A stretch of 64,000 bases of DNA from contig JAHLWZ010000193.1 in NCBI GenBank assembly GCA_020536535.1, positions 51,596 to 115,595 of the forward strand, given 5' to 3'. This DNA is from Pelomyxa schiedti (lineage: Eukaryota > Evosea > Pelobiontida > Pelomyxidae). Below, piece by piece: positions 34,995 through 45,951 of the stretch (the stretch's first letter is position 1; each line of letters starts with the position of its first letter). Made by a program: the position numbers and the translations under genes. Below the pieces are notes generated by a model. The model had not been told where the DNA came from and ran no database searches. It saw nothing but the letters and a program-made list of their open reading frames with translations.

Positions 34995-36179
34995 ATGGAG
35001 GTCAGGGTGTCAAAGGATGAAGTCCATTTGGTTGTTTCCAGACAACCACTTGTGCACTCAGTCCCTAGACTCACACTGCATTATGGGCCAAGCGAGGCAC
35101 GTAATGGAGCGCATTGTTTAATTTGTTCTTTGGACTACTACAACTACTTACAAGACAACAGGCAGACAAGATGGTACCTGCAGTCAAGGCTGCTGGTCGT
35201 ACTGACTTGTTGCCTTGTCTTCAGGTTCCTGGTGTGGGAACCAGATGGCAATCATTTGTCACCTGGCTAAAATGTGAGTTCTCTTGAATGATTCTATGCA
35301 ATTCTCACTTATTTCTTTCACAAGCTTCTCCTTCAGTGCCAGAGGGAGACTGTGAACGTGCACTTTTCTTATATGCAAATTTCTTGGGTAGGGTTATTTC
35401 ATACAGGTTAATATCTTATTTGCAACTTATCACACGCGTGGCCTGATGTTACTAAGGGCACTGAGTCTTACAGACGAACAGTTCAACGTGATAACTACAA
35501 ATAACACAATATGGCCCACTGGGAGATTGCGGGTACAACTCATATTTTCTTTCCCTCTCTTAATGAACCAAAGGCAAGTGATGAAGCAATTTCACGAATA
35601 GTAGAGAAACACGGTACACACAAAGTTGCATATGCACGCCTATATATAGGAATGGGTCTACTCCCACTCGATCCCTCCCTATCACTGCATGATGACGCGG
35701 AAACTGCTGTGTGTATTGGCTCTGGATATCTCGCACCAAATAAGTCAATGTACCATTCCTTTGCCCCAACCACAAACAAAGCAAATCACAACCCGAACCC
35801 AAATTATACCACAATCCAACAAATAGATCCCCTATATATCAAAACACAAAACACTCACTAACTCACCCAATATCATAACAGCCACGTGATGCAGCTTGAT
35901 GTTCCTCTTATTGAAACACTTGGATACCGGGTTGGGGACCTGCACCGCCCAGGAACCCCCCGATGGTTCGACTTCAGTGATGTGTGGTTTGACAGTGCCC
36001 TGGAACGCACCGAGCGTTATGTACTCTATGAGATACCATTCTTCTCACAGCGGCTACGCAGTCTCGTCAAAATCCCTACCCTCAGCGCCGCCAAGGAATT
36101 CATCGCCCCCTTCAAACGAGCCCAGCTCCTTGCCAAAGAAGCCTATGACAAATCCCACCCCAAGGAATCCTCATCATAA
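34995..36179 (+). CDS. Conserved-looking protein of unknown function
   Basis: ATG 34995. Joined exons give about 310 residues without low-complexity sequence: HLVVSRQPLVHSVPRLTLHY, AHCLICSLDYYNYL, VGTRWQSFVTWLK, EQFNVITTNNTIWPTGRLR, AYARLYIGMGLLPLDPSL, GYRVGDLHRPGTPRWFDFSD, ERYVLYEIPFFSQRLRS. Introns: about 35194-35222, 35275-35325, 35407-35456, 35531-35571 and a longer one of about 128 bp (35742-35881). There are no membrane segments or signal peptide. I do not recognise the family, though the dense aromatic and Gly/Pro pattern suggests a folded enzyme or binding domain. Confidence 0.55.
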
Positions 36180-36222
36180 AACGTGTCTCTTCACGGAATT
36201 TCCTTTTTTTTTTGCCCTTGAG

Positions 36223-36716
36223 ATGAACAGCACAGGGGAGGGTCTAGGCAGTGTACTCAATGATGGGATGTACTGGTGCATGGAGCTGCGGGGACCTAAT
36301 GAGCTAGTGCTTCGTAAGGACAAGAAACTACTGGGCAAGTACACGAACACAAGCACCCTACCTCCCCATGGCGTGGTGGCTCGCGTCGAGTGCTGCGGCC
36401 TCTGTGCGAGCGACCTCAAGTTGATCCGTGCCTTCGACAAGCACCCCCGCAAAGCACCGGTCAGCAGGCTCCTGGCGCCCTCGCTGCCCTCGGGCCGGGT
36501 TGCTGCGGCTCTTGGCTGGGTACAGGCGGAGCGGGAGGGCCCAGGGGAGGACCCGGGGGCCAGAGGCGGTGCGGTGCGGTGTGGTTCGTATGTACCTGCG
36601 ATGGAGCCGGGGGTGCCTGGGCACGAGGCTGTGGTGAGAATTGTGGGCGTGGGGAGTGCGGTGACTGGGTACAGGGTGGGTGAGAGGCTGCTGGTCGAGA
36701 CTGATTATAGGTGCTC

Positions 36717-36747
<31 letters not shown>

Positions 36748-38334
36748 CTTTTCTTCTGTGAATGCTTGTTGTCTGTTTTGGAATAGATTCAATAGATTTG
36801 TTTGCGTCGGTGCTTCTTTCACTGACCGGGACGCTCTACATTATATTTTAAAAGGGATTTGCTGACAGAGACATCGAATGCAGCTTTTGGATATAACTTT
36901 GAAGGGGCCTTACAGGTTTATAATCTTCTTTTGCCTTTTAAAAGAGGTTTTTGTTAAACTCGTTGGTAGGAATTTATTTTGATGGATGATAGGATTGTTA
37001 TACATCCTTCCGGTGAGAAGTTTCTAATCCCCGCTGCTGATCACCTCAGTGCCAGTTCAGTTGCTTTAGTAGAACCATGGGCTTGTGTAGAAAATTCCTT
37101 TTCTTCGTTGGAGCGAGCTGGACCTGTTAAAGATGGAAGTTTACTTATTGCCGTCGAATGCGGCATGGCAGCAAGCATTGAGTGGCTTCCTAATCTGAGG
37201 AATTTCTATTTTCGGCCAGAAATCTGCCCGTCCCAGGCCACAATATACCTAGAGGAAGAAGCAACTCGTGAGATTATCCACAGCGCTTTAGTTGGCGTTG
37301 GAAGTGCGATAACGTTTACCTCATCGCCTGAACTTCTTACGCCACAGAGCTTTGATGATATCGTCTGTGTTGGTACACCTTCAAAGTTTGTTACACTTGC
37401 CTCATCCCTTCTTGCACCTGGTGGTATCTGCAACATTGTGCAATGCGGTAGGAAATTTCCAGGCTTGATTCCTATCGATATTGGACGCATTCACTATGCC
37501 GCAACGAGATGGATCGGTACAACAACAAGTAATCCCGCAGACTCTTTTCAACGCATGATACCTTCTGCGAATACTGACATCCGGGATGGTGACAGAGTTA
37601 ATATTGTTGGAGGTGCTGGCCCAATGGGACAGATGCATGTACAGCGCTGCCTGTGCTCTGGCAGAAGAAATATTTCCATTTCAGTTGTGGATGCGGCCCA
37701 AAGCAGACTTGACTCACTGGCTCCCAAAGTCTGCGATTTGGCTACCAACAAGGGCATCCCAGTATCTTTCACAGCCAAAAAAGAGAGCTCCGTTGATCCC
37801 ACTGATACAGCAACCCTCTCAGGGTTTACATATTACATCGTAATGGTAGTGGACCCCACATTGGTATCCAAAATTGTTGACGTCTCCGACGCCAATTCCA
37901 TCATCAACGTCTTTGCCGGAATCCCCGTGGGCTCCGCCACACCCCTTGACCTCAATGCACTCATAGCCAAAGGCACATTCATATTCGGAACCAGTGGCTC
38001 CGTTGCACAAGACATGCATACCATCCTGGGCAAACTCAATTCTGGAGTGCTAGACACAGACGCATCAGTGTGCGCTGTGGGTGGGCTGGCATGTGTGCAG
38101 GAGGGACTTTCTGCCATGAGCCAGCAGAGGCTCACGGGTAAAGTAGTAATTTACCCCCAGGCTAAGAGCTGTACTACACTCCTGCACCTCAACTCCCATT
38201 CCCATAATTCCAGTGGCAACAGCCCCTCATCCTCCACATCTTGCTGCCCCTGGCCCACTGTCTGTGCTCTGCTGGGACCGCGTGGGCTGTGGAATGCCCG
38301 CGCCGAGGCGGAATTCCTCAAAGTAGCCACCTAA
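36223..38334 (+). CDS. Medium-chain zinc alcohol dehydrogenase-like protein
   Basis: ATG 36223. GVVARVECCGLCASDLKLI is the catalytic-zinc Cys loop (x-CG-C-SD) and PGVPGHEAVVRIVGVGSAVTGYRVGERL the GHE motif. After an intron with a poly-T run, FGYNFEGALQEFILMDDRIVI and LSASSVALVEPWACVENSF follow. The Rossmann part contains DGDRVNIVGGAGPMGQMHVQRCL, that is, GGxGPMG. Length is about 600 residues, above the usual 350, because of inserts between GHE and the Rossmann fold (37140-37560) and a His/Ser-rich end. The structural-zinc four-Cys lobe is not visible. The layout recalls L-sorbose-1-phosphate reductase or sorbitol dehydrogenase relatives; substrate unknown. A very short exon near 36802-36816 is needed to join the parts. 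Confidence 0.8.
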
Positions 38335-38445
38335 AAAAATTACTTGTGGGGTGACCCACAACTAATCAATCACCACTGGAAAAAACTTGCAAAAACAAAA
38401 AAAATCATCATTAAACGACACGACAAAGCGACAAAACAGAACGAG

Positions 38446-40119
38446 ATGTTCTCCCGATTTTTCAATAAGAAGAATACCACACCGGACACAGCGTCTACGT
38501 CGACACCCTCCACCACCACGGGGTCATCGACTTCGTCAACCACCACTAACAACGAATCGCCCTCGCAAGCACCACCAGTCACCTCAGTTTCCGCATCCGC
38601 ATCCCCGTCCCCCTCCACGTCACCCCCTCCCACCACCAGTACCACTGTTTCACCTTCACTTACACCTACTCCTACAACATCGCACCCCTTGTCGTCCTCG
38701 GGGTCTAGTGTCAGCAGCACCCACACGTCCCCGTATTTCAGCAGCAGCAGCACTACCGGCCTTGGCGGCGGGTCGTCCTCTGGCTATGCATCCGGGTCGA
38801 TGTACACGGGTGTCCAGATAGTGGCGGCTCCTCCTCCTCCTCCTCCCTCCACCCCCACCTCCTCGTCTTCCTCTGTGCCCTCGTCGTTATCATCACCATC
38901 ATTCACGCCGTCATCCACTGTATCACCAAACACCGCCACCAACACCTCGTTTGTAGTCACTGGGCCCGCGGTCACCACAACGCCGACCACCACGACGCGG
39001 CCCACGTTGCCCCACCTGCCCCCGGCGTCGTCGACCACGTCGGCGTCCTCCCCGTACCACTACTCGTACGCTGCGGCGGGGCCCGCTGTGAGCCCCCCGG
39101 CGTCTGGGGGCTCGGTGACCAACCAGCAGCAGCAGCAGCAGCAGAGGAGCGCGTAAGGGCCACAGCCATATGGGTCGCAGGTGCAGCGCCCCGTGGCAGC
39201 TGCTACTCCTGCTTCGTCGTCGTCCTTGCCGCTGACGCTCGGGGGGAAAGGTGGAGGGGCGAGTTGTGAGTATGTGCCGCCGTTCTGGGAAATAAGAACA
39301 ACCAAGGAGGGCAGAAAGTGCGCGGTGTGGCTGGTTACGTGGTGTTGTGTAGTGCCGCAGTTGGATTATGGGGGCAGGGGCTTCTTTTTTTTTTTTTTAA
39401 TCTTACCCTTTTGATACCTTGTTTCTGTTGTTCTCTTATTAGATTCGTTGTCTAATACTCCCAGGTATTATGTGGACCACACATCAAAAGCCACTCATTG
39501 GCGTGTACCTTGGTAAGTGTTTTTCTAATTTGCATTGTCCTTTCACCACATTTTCCTCTTTTCAACTAATATATGTTGCCAGGATGCCTCCAGACTGGGA
39601 AATGTGGGTGGATAGAGGAAGGAATTTGCCTTTCTATGTGAATACCCGGACAAAAACCCCTCAGTGGAATCCACCAGTTCCCACCGGCTGGCGTCTACAG
39701 GTTTCTTTGTTTTGCACCAATGAGAGCCACTAATCTACCCAACACTAGTTCAACCCACAAGGCATTCCTTTTTACCTCGATGATGACAGCAATGTACACA
39801 ACTTTCATCCACTTAACCCTGCCGCTCCGCCAACGCCAGAGAAACCTTCAACATCCAACGCAGAGGCATCTTCGTCATCTTCATCTGGAGACACTGTAGA
39901 TGCATCAGCCGACATTGAAACAGTAAATCCCAATTCTCATGTTCATATTGGAATTAAATTGCCAAACAGAGTTGCAAGATATGCCTTGACCGGCCTGTCA
40001 ATGTTGTACTTCTTCGATGTGGACACTTGTGTGTATGCTCAGTATGTGCCGCTGTATTAAGAGACTGCCCCATATGCCGACAGAGAATTCAGGAAGTTGT
40101 GAAGGTGTTCCGGGCTTAA
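38446..40119 (+). CDS. WW-domain/RING-finger protein, probable E3 ubiquitin ligase
   Basis: ATG 38446 opens a Ser/Thr/Pro-rich region of about 240 residues. Two WW domains follow: PPFWEIRTTKEGRK joined over a roughly 155-bp intron to YYVDHTSKATHWRVP, and MPPDWEMWVDRGRNLPFYVN...PQWNPP. A third, degenerate one follows (GWRLQ / FNPQGIPFYLDDD). After an acidic Ser linker, an intron at about 39920-39968 leads to SCKICLDRPVNVVLLRCGH, LCVCSVCAAVLRDCPICRQR, a C3HC4 RING finger of the IAP/MGRN type near the very C terminus. WW domains bind Pro-rich motifs and so likely choose the substrate. The RING is found only in a frame reached by splicing, so a simple ORF scan misses it. Confidence 0.85.
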
Positions 40120-40206
40120 TTTTGAAAATGCAAAAATTTGTATTTACTCATTCATTCCAACTGTTATGTATTTCCTACACCAACAAAGTGCTTTTTTTTC
40201 TTGGCT

Positions 40207-42562
40207 TCAATGGCCCCTTCCCCTTTGGCTTTGCACTGCGAAGTGAGGTGCACCAGGAAAAACTTGAGGCATTTGTTGTGGTCCCAGCGGGGTATACGTG
40301 AATTGTGGGTATGTTGGTGGGTACAAAAGGGCCACACGAGAGTAGGGATTTGTGGGCTGCTGTGCTTGTTGTTGCTGGGATGCGCCAAGAGTGGAATCGG
40401 GAAGAATGGTGTGTGGAACTTGGAGTGGTAGCTGGACTGGGACTGGCCGGAAGGAGCACAGTCTGGGGTCTTGTTGGCTAGTTAAATTCGGAGATGGAGG
40501 TGAGCGGTAATTAGGGAATGCGGCGAGGTTCCACTGTGGTTGTGAGTACAGAAGCGTGTTGTCAGGTTGTGGTTGAGTGCGGGGTGAAGTGGTTGTGGTG
40601 GCTGCGGTACCTTCTGGGTAGCCTAGTATAAGGGGGGAAGCTCCGCGGAAGAATGAGTACTGGTTGGGGTTGGTGGGAAGGTGGGGTGATTGGGACTGAA
40701 GTTGTAGGTGCGGTGATTGGGTGCTGGCTGGAGTGTAGTCGGGGGGTTGCTTGCGGTCTACTGCTTGGTATTGAGCCTGAGAGGGTTTCAGTGAATCCGG
40801 GGAGGGCCGCGCCTGTAATGACGTGGAGTGTGAGGTATCGAGTTGTTTCTTTTGCGGTTGATTTTTGTCTGCTGTGGCTATTGAAGAGGTAAGACGGAAG
40901 CCACTGAGGTTTGTGGATTCCTTAGTTCTCTGTGAGGCATACTGAGGTGGTGAACTGAAGCCACCTTGAGGGAAGTGTTAATTTGGCACGTGAATGAGAG
41001 ACTCCACACCAACGGGACTTGAGCTTGGAACTGTACGAGATTGTAATAATTGGTTTTGAGATTCCTGTTTGCCACTTTCCACCCTTATGGGGTTGCAAGG
41101 ACCAGGAGATACAGGAGAATGGGTTGGTGATTGAAGATATGGTGGCGATACAGGTGAATGTGAGGGCCAATTTGGAGATATAGGTGAGGATGGTTGACTG
41201 TGCCTGAGAGGTGACACAGGTGACTGAGGGGGGCTGTTATCTTCATTTTCTGAAGGGTTCATGGGAAGGGTGTACTCAGGGGGAATCTTGGAATTGGTGA
41301 ATATATTCTGTTGGGCGGGTAAAATTTGGCTCATTATTTGATTTTGGGGATCAAGTAGGGACTTTTGGTACGCAAATGGTTTTTGTGCTTGCAAAACAGG
41401 ATATTGTAGCATAGTGAAGGGTACAAAGATATCGTCCTGCTGCATTAAATGAGGTAGAAGGTACTGGTCTTGTATCTATAGAAATTTGAGTGAACAAAAA
41501 AAAAAACTCGTTCCAACCTGTGGAGATTGTGTCTGTACCAGTAATTGTGGCTGTGATGGACTCTTGGATTGTGCAATTAATGAAGGGGATTGCGTGCTGG
41601 AAATCTGAGACTGTGAATGATGTGGCTGGAGTTGAGGTTGTTCCTGTTTCTGTGGTTGAAGACTCTTTGGTGATTGCCTTTTCGAGAGGTCATCTGATTC
41701 GTTGTTTAGAATAGGGTTCTTTGTGTTTAGTTCTTGTGGTTTTTTTTGACCTTCCTCTTGCTTTAGCTCCGCTTCCAGCAGAACCTACAGAAGTTACAAG
41801 CTTCACAATTGCCAAAATACCAACCTTTTTGAGAGCACAGAATAGCTTTGCTTTATTACCTTTAAACTTTTCTAGTAGCTTCTGTAGTTGTGCTATTGGT
41901 TTATCAAAAAGAGCAATACTGATTTAAAAAAAAATACCAATTTTTTCACTTGAATCCAAAGCAGATGAGTTTTCAGCCCCTCCTTGTGCGGCGTTCTCTC
42001 CGCCCTTCCCACAGTTTTCATTCCCATTAGTTTCGTTATGACCCTCGGCAACCAAGTTTTCGCCTTTGTGGGCCTCCTCGTCACTCCCACCCGCACCCGC
42101 ACCCGCACCACCGGCCCTTGTTCTCGATGTGGCACTGCCAGTCGCCTCGCCGTGTTCCCCGCTCTTGTCTCCCTGCTTCGCTTCCGTCTCCTCTGCTCCC
42201 TGCGCCCCATCCCCGCTCGCATTGCCGCCGTCCCTCCGTGTTGTCTCCTCTGCCCCCTTGGCTGCCTCCTCCTTCTCCGTTGCCCCATCGCCTCCCCTGC
42301 CCCCCGTGGCCGCCGCGCCCTTGCTCTCGCTCGCTAGGTCGCCGCCGTCGGCTCGCCCCCCCTCCCCTGGGGTGTTGCTCCGTTGTTGTTGTCGTTGCTG
42401 TTGCTGTTGCCTCATAGACGCCATCTGCAGTCTCCTGGCCTCGGCTGCGTGCCTCTTCAGTTCCAGCGCGTGCTCCCGTACCATATACACCACCGTGGCT
42501 CCTGGTGCTGTGGGTACTAGCAGCGCCCCGCTGCCCCCATGCCCCCGCCCTCCCTTACTCAT
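40207..42562 (-). CDS. Pro/Gln/Ser-rich protein with N-terminal Arg/Gln helix, function unknown
   Basis: ATG 42562. The N terminus VYMVREHALELKRHAAEARRLQMASMRQ plus poly-Gln forms a helix, then a Gly/Ala/Glu-rich region. After an intron near 41892-41935 comes AQLQKLLEKFK, then EAELKQEEGQKK. The rest (41700-40207) is Pro/Gln/Ser/Tyr-rich with SPxSP repeats (SPVSPLRH, SPISPNWPSHSPVSPP), potential CDK/MAPK sites. The final exon is reached by an intron at about 40974-41018 and runs open to the stop at 40207. No folded domain is recognised. It could be a transcriptional co-regulator or an RNA-granule protein (inference only). Confidence 0.55.
41470..41506 (+). repeat. 37-bp inverted repeat, copy 1
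   Basis: TTGTATCTATAGAAATTTG... through an 11-A run. It is the exact reverse complement of 43236-43272. Here it spans the 3' splice site and start of an exon of the Pro/Gln-rich gene. Confidence 0.9.
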
Positions 42563-42630
42563 TCCCGCGGCTTCTCACTTGGAGGTTTTTTTTTTTTGTT
42601 TGGAAATCGGCAATTTTTCTTTTTTTTTTT

Positions 42631-43613
42631 CTATAGAATAGTACAACCACCACCGCCGCAGTCACAACCGCCACCGCCGCAGTCGCCGCCGCCGCAGCCG
42701 CCGCAGTCGCAGTTGCCGCAGTCACCACAGCCATCACAGCTGCCGCAGTTGCCACAGTCACAGAGTTTCCCACAGTCACAATCACAGTTGCCACAGTCAC
42801 ATTTTCCACAGTCACCACAGTCGCACTTGCCACAGTCTCCACAGCCATGGCAGTCACAGCACTTGCCGCACTCGCAGCAGCCGGCGGATCCACAGTTTCC
42901 GCAGTCACACTTGCCGCAGTCGCCGCAATCGCACTTTCCACAGTCGTGGCAGCACCCGTCCTTGCAGCATCCATCCTTGCAACAGCCATCCCGGCAGCAC
43001 TCTCCCTTGCAGCAGCCATCACAGGAGCAGCCAGAACAGTCACAGTTGCCGCAGTTAGTGTGTTTGCAGCACTCGTCACAGTGGCAGTCACAACAATCAC
43101 CCCCTTGGCAACATAAGTCCCCGCCGCAGTTGCACTGGCAGCAGCCGGATTTGCAGCAATGGTCGCAGTTACAGCAGTGTTCATTTCCTGAACAGTCACA
43201 GCAGCATACGCACCTGGTTTCCAGTTTATTTGTGGTTTTTTTTTTTGTTCACTCAAATTTCTATAGATACAANNNNNNNNNNNNNNNNNNNNNNNNNNNN
43301 NNNNNNNNNNNNNNNNNNNNNNNNNNNNNNNNNNNNNNNNNNNNNNNNNNNNNNNNNNNNNNNNNNNNNNNNACACATACCCAGGATCACTGCCCTTTGG
43401 GGTACAAGGTCCACAGTAGTAGTAAGGGCCGTAACAGTAACAAGGAGAGGAATCACAAACACAAGCGGTCCCTCTCTTTTTATGTACTAGGGTGGCACTG
43501 GGCGCGGAGTTTGTACTAGTATCGGGACCAGCACTAGGGGCCGTTGTAGTGGTATTGGGATCGACGTTTGTGTATGTCATCTCTACGGCCACGGGCATTG
43601 GTTGTACCTCCAT
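42631..43613 (-). CDS. Extremely Cys-rich metallothionein-like protein (interrupted by scaffold gap)
   Basis: ATG 43613 (an in-frame GTG lies upstream). Exon 1 encodes MEVQPMPVAVEMTYT..., a Thr/Ala-rich stretch, then ACVCDSSPCYCYGPYYYCGP up to the gap at 43373. Beyond the gap an acceptor (CTGGAAACCAG at about 43214) opens a frame of about 190 residues on the minus strand in which, by hand count, roughly 38% are Cys, with CC, CxC and CxxC units such as CGKCDCGDCGKCDCGNCG and CCKDGCCKDGCC, the rest being Gly/Asp/Lys/Asn. It stops at 42631. The composition is that of metallothioneins, or of cyst-wall/keratin-associated-type proteins. Several long chance frames on both strands over this region arise from the same repeat. 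Metal binding is an inference. Confidence 0.65.
43236..43272 (-). repeat. 37-bp inverted repeat, copy 2, abutting gap
   Basis: Perfect reverse complement of 41470-41506, ending exactly at the last base before the run of N. See the finding on possible misassembly. Confidence 0.9.
43273..43372. other. Scaffold gap (100 N)
   Basis: Exactly 100 unknown bases, a common placeholder for a gap of unknown size. It lies inside the Cys-rich gene, so part of an exon and/or intron is missing. Confidence 0.99.
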
Positions 43614-43685
43614 CGTTGCTGTGGGGTACACGTAATTTACGGTTCCTGTGCCCTACTTGATATCAGTACATTACGTTGTTCGACC

Positions 43686-45709
43686 ATGGGTAAACCTCTG
43701 CGGCATACACCACCGGTTGTTCAACCATTTTTCGCCAAATTTTTTCTGAAGGAAAGTAGCAACTCAGACTCGCGCCAGCTAGTGTCGCAGTGGATCCACT
43801 TTATCATACTCTCTCCAGTGAACTCCTGTATTTGTTTCGGCCAGGTTGCTGGGATCGCCAGTCGGGGATTTTGTGGCGAGTATTTTTTTTCTTCTCGCAG
43901 ATGCGCCGGGTAACACACCCCGAAGAGCAGAAAGAAAGATACACAGACACCACTAGTGTCGGGAAGCGACGTAGTCATTGGCCTGTGGAGAGGGAATCGT
44001 ACCTTGAAAGCAATAGCCGGGACTCCGTATCGAACTCAGTCGGCCTTATTATTGTATACAACATCAACATTCTTACTTCGAGGCTGGTGTTAATGTGGAA
44101 TTGTAGGCTGTTTGGATAGCCAATGTACTCATGGACAACTACATCAATAAGGGGAAGTTGGTGGACTTCTCCCTACTGTGGTACCTGTTAGAGGACCTAC
44201 ACATTGCTTGTGCCTTGAATGTAGCTTTCTTCCTCTACACATTGTTGGCATGTTATACCTTGGTCAAGCTCATTGCCCACGGAGTCATAAGAGGTTTCAA
44301 CTGGGTCGCCTACACACTCTATGCCATTCTCCAAGTGACACTTATTGCGGTAGTGATTATCTCTTTTCAGCTTTTCTTAATTGCGTTTTGAAGGGTCCCG
44401 TATTTGTCCTTTACTTGGTGAATCCCGATTGGCGTCCTCTTTGCGCAATCTCATCTACAATGCAAACAGCCGTCTTCAGCATGAAAGCACATTCATATTT
44501 TTTTACCAATCGGCATATATATGAGTACATTCATGCCCTCTCTCGTACAGACAGAGACATTGGGCCTCCTGAAAGACTGGGACTGAAAGGAGTGATTTTC
44601 GGGCAAAAGCTATCCACGGTAAACCATAGTGATTTAGAGATTATTTCACATTACCCTAAATTAGGTTGAACGAGCAAATCGCTTCAATGGCATTACAAAA
44701 TTCAGGTATTTCCCTTTTCAATCACAAGTGATTTATGTATGACAAGCTGTTTCTGGAAGTTCATGATTTATCCTACATTGTGCTATTATTTGGAGTATCC
44801 TGTACTAGAGCATATCTCCAAACGGAAATTGGTGCTTCATGCATCACAATCCGCTGTTTCCTTCTTTATTTCCTACGTGTGTCTGGTTAATGTTTGTATT
44901 CCTGCATGGAGAACAATTTTGGACAGGCCAGTGGTTGCACTTGTTAGAACCCTAATACCCGGTGTGCAACTCTCTACCTTCTTGGAATCTAAATGATGTC
45001 TAGGCTTTGTCATCTGGATGTCAATGTTCTTTGGGGTCTTCCATGGGTTACTCAACTTGGTTGCTGAGGTAATATCTCTTCATTGGCACTTCAAGTTTTA
45101 ATCATTTTTACAAATCCAGATTGTACGTTATGGAGATAGACGTTTTTATGGGGCCTGGTGGGAATGTCGTGATATGCAAAGCTGGTGGAAGGAATGGAAC
45201 TGCTGTGTTTCGTATAAGAACCCTTTTGTCTCCAAAGACGAACTTACTTTGTAGGGATTGGATGCGACGACACATGTATTTCCAGAGTATTCAAGTTGTT
45301 TAGTTTCCATGTATGTGGTTAGCTCATCTTTACGACTCAGGACGCCAAATTCACATCATGGTGGGCCATGTCATCTGTCTTCACTGTCAGTGCACTGTGG
45401 CATGAAGTTGTCCCTTCACACAACCCAAGCTAATTTTCTTTTATTTAGTGGATACTTATGTTAGCTCTGAGGCAGCTACGGCCCATTCTGTCCTCTCTTA
45501 TTCTTGGACAAATAGTACTCATTGCAGTTACAAGTCACCCGATTTTCCGAAACACTAGGCTTGGGAACCTTGTCATTTGGTTTGCATTTGTTGTTGGCTA
45601 CCCCCTCGTTCTGAACTTGTATGCCTTTTCCTGGTTAGTGAGACCTCTCTTTTTTCATTTTTCACCAAACAAAAGGTGCTACAGCAATCCAACTATTTGC
45701 CACTCCTAA
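43686..45709 (+). CDS. MBOAT acyltransferase, sterol O-acyltransferase/DGAT1 type
   Basis: Membrane enzyme of the ACAT/DGAT1 branch of MBOATs, esterifying sterol or diacylglycerol with acyl-CoA in the ER. Spliced exons show KGKLVDFSLLWYLLEDLHIACALNVAF and other hydrophobic segments, then MKAHSYFFTNRHIYEY (family MKxHSF/Y motif) and FWKFMIYPTLCYYLEYP (PTLCYQ-x-YPR-like). IVRYGDRRFYGAWWECRDM followed by WWKEWNCCV matches FYxDWWN...Y-R-WN. DWMRRHMYF and SALWHE follow, containing the catalytic His. At least six membrane segments are visible. The first exon (ATG 43686) is uncertain; translation may begin at 43909. Substrate cannot be told from sequence. Ten or so introns were removed, several set by frame. 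The DWMRR and WHE frames need splicing. Confidence 0.87.
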
Positions 45710-45951
45710 ACCCATTTGCACAAAACGAAAAACTCCATTACCCTCCCGCCCTTTCACTGTTATTCTGTCATTCTTGTTCTCGCTCTGAGAGCCTCGGAGG
45801 GAATGCCTCCAAATTTAGTGCGGAAACAGACCATTCCTTGTAGTTGATTTTCCGGCAAAACATTTCGTTTTGCCCTTTTTTCTGTTTTTAGTTGCTCTCC
45901 AAACTTCAACCTTTTTAATGCGACGTTTCTTTCCCAAACCTCAACAAAAAA

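Noticed and set aside
42539-43519. Plus-strand Pro/Gln/Ser frame and minus-strand Ala/Val/Thr frame of over 300 residues
   Set aside because: Both are shadow frames of the Cys-rich repeat and run through the N gap.
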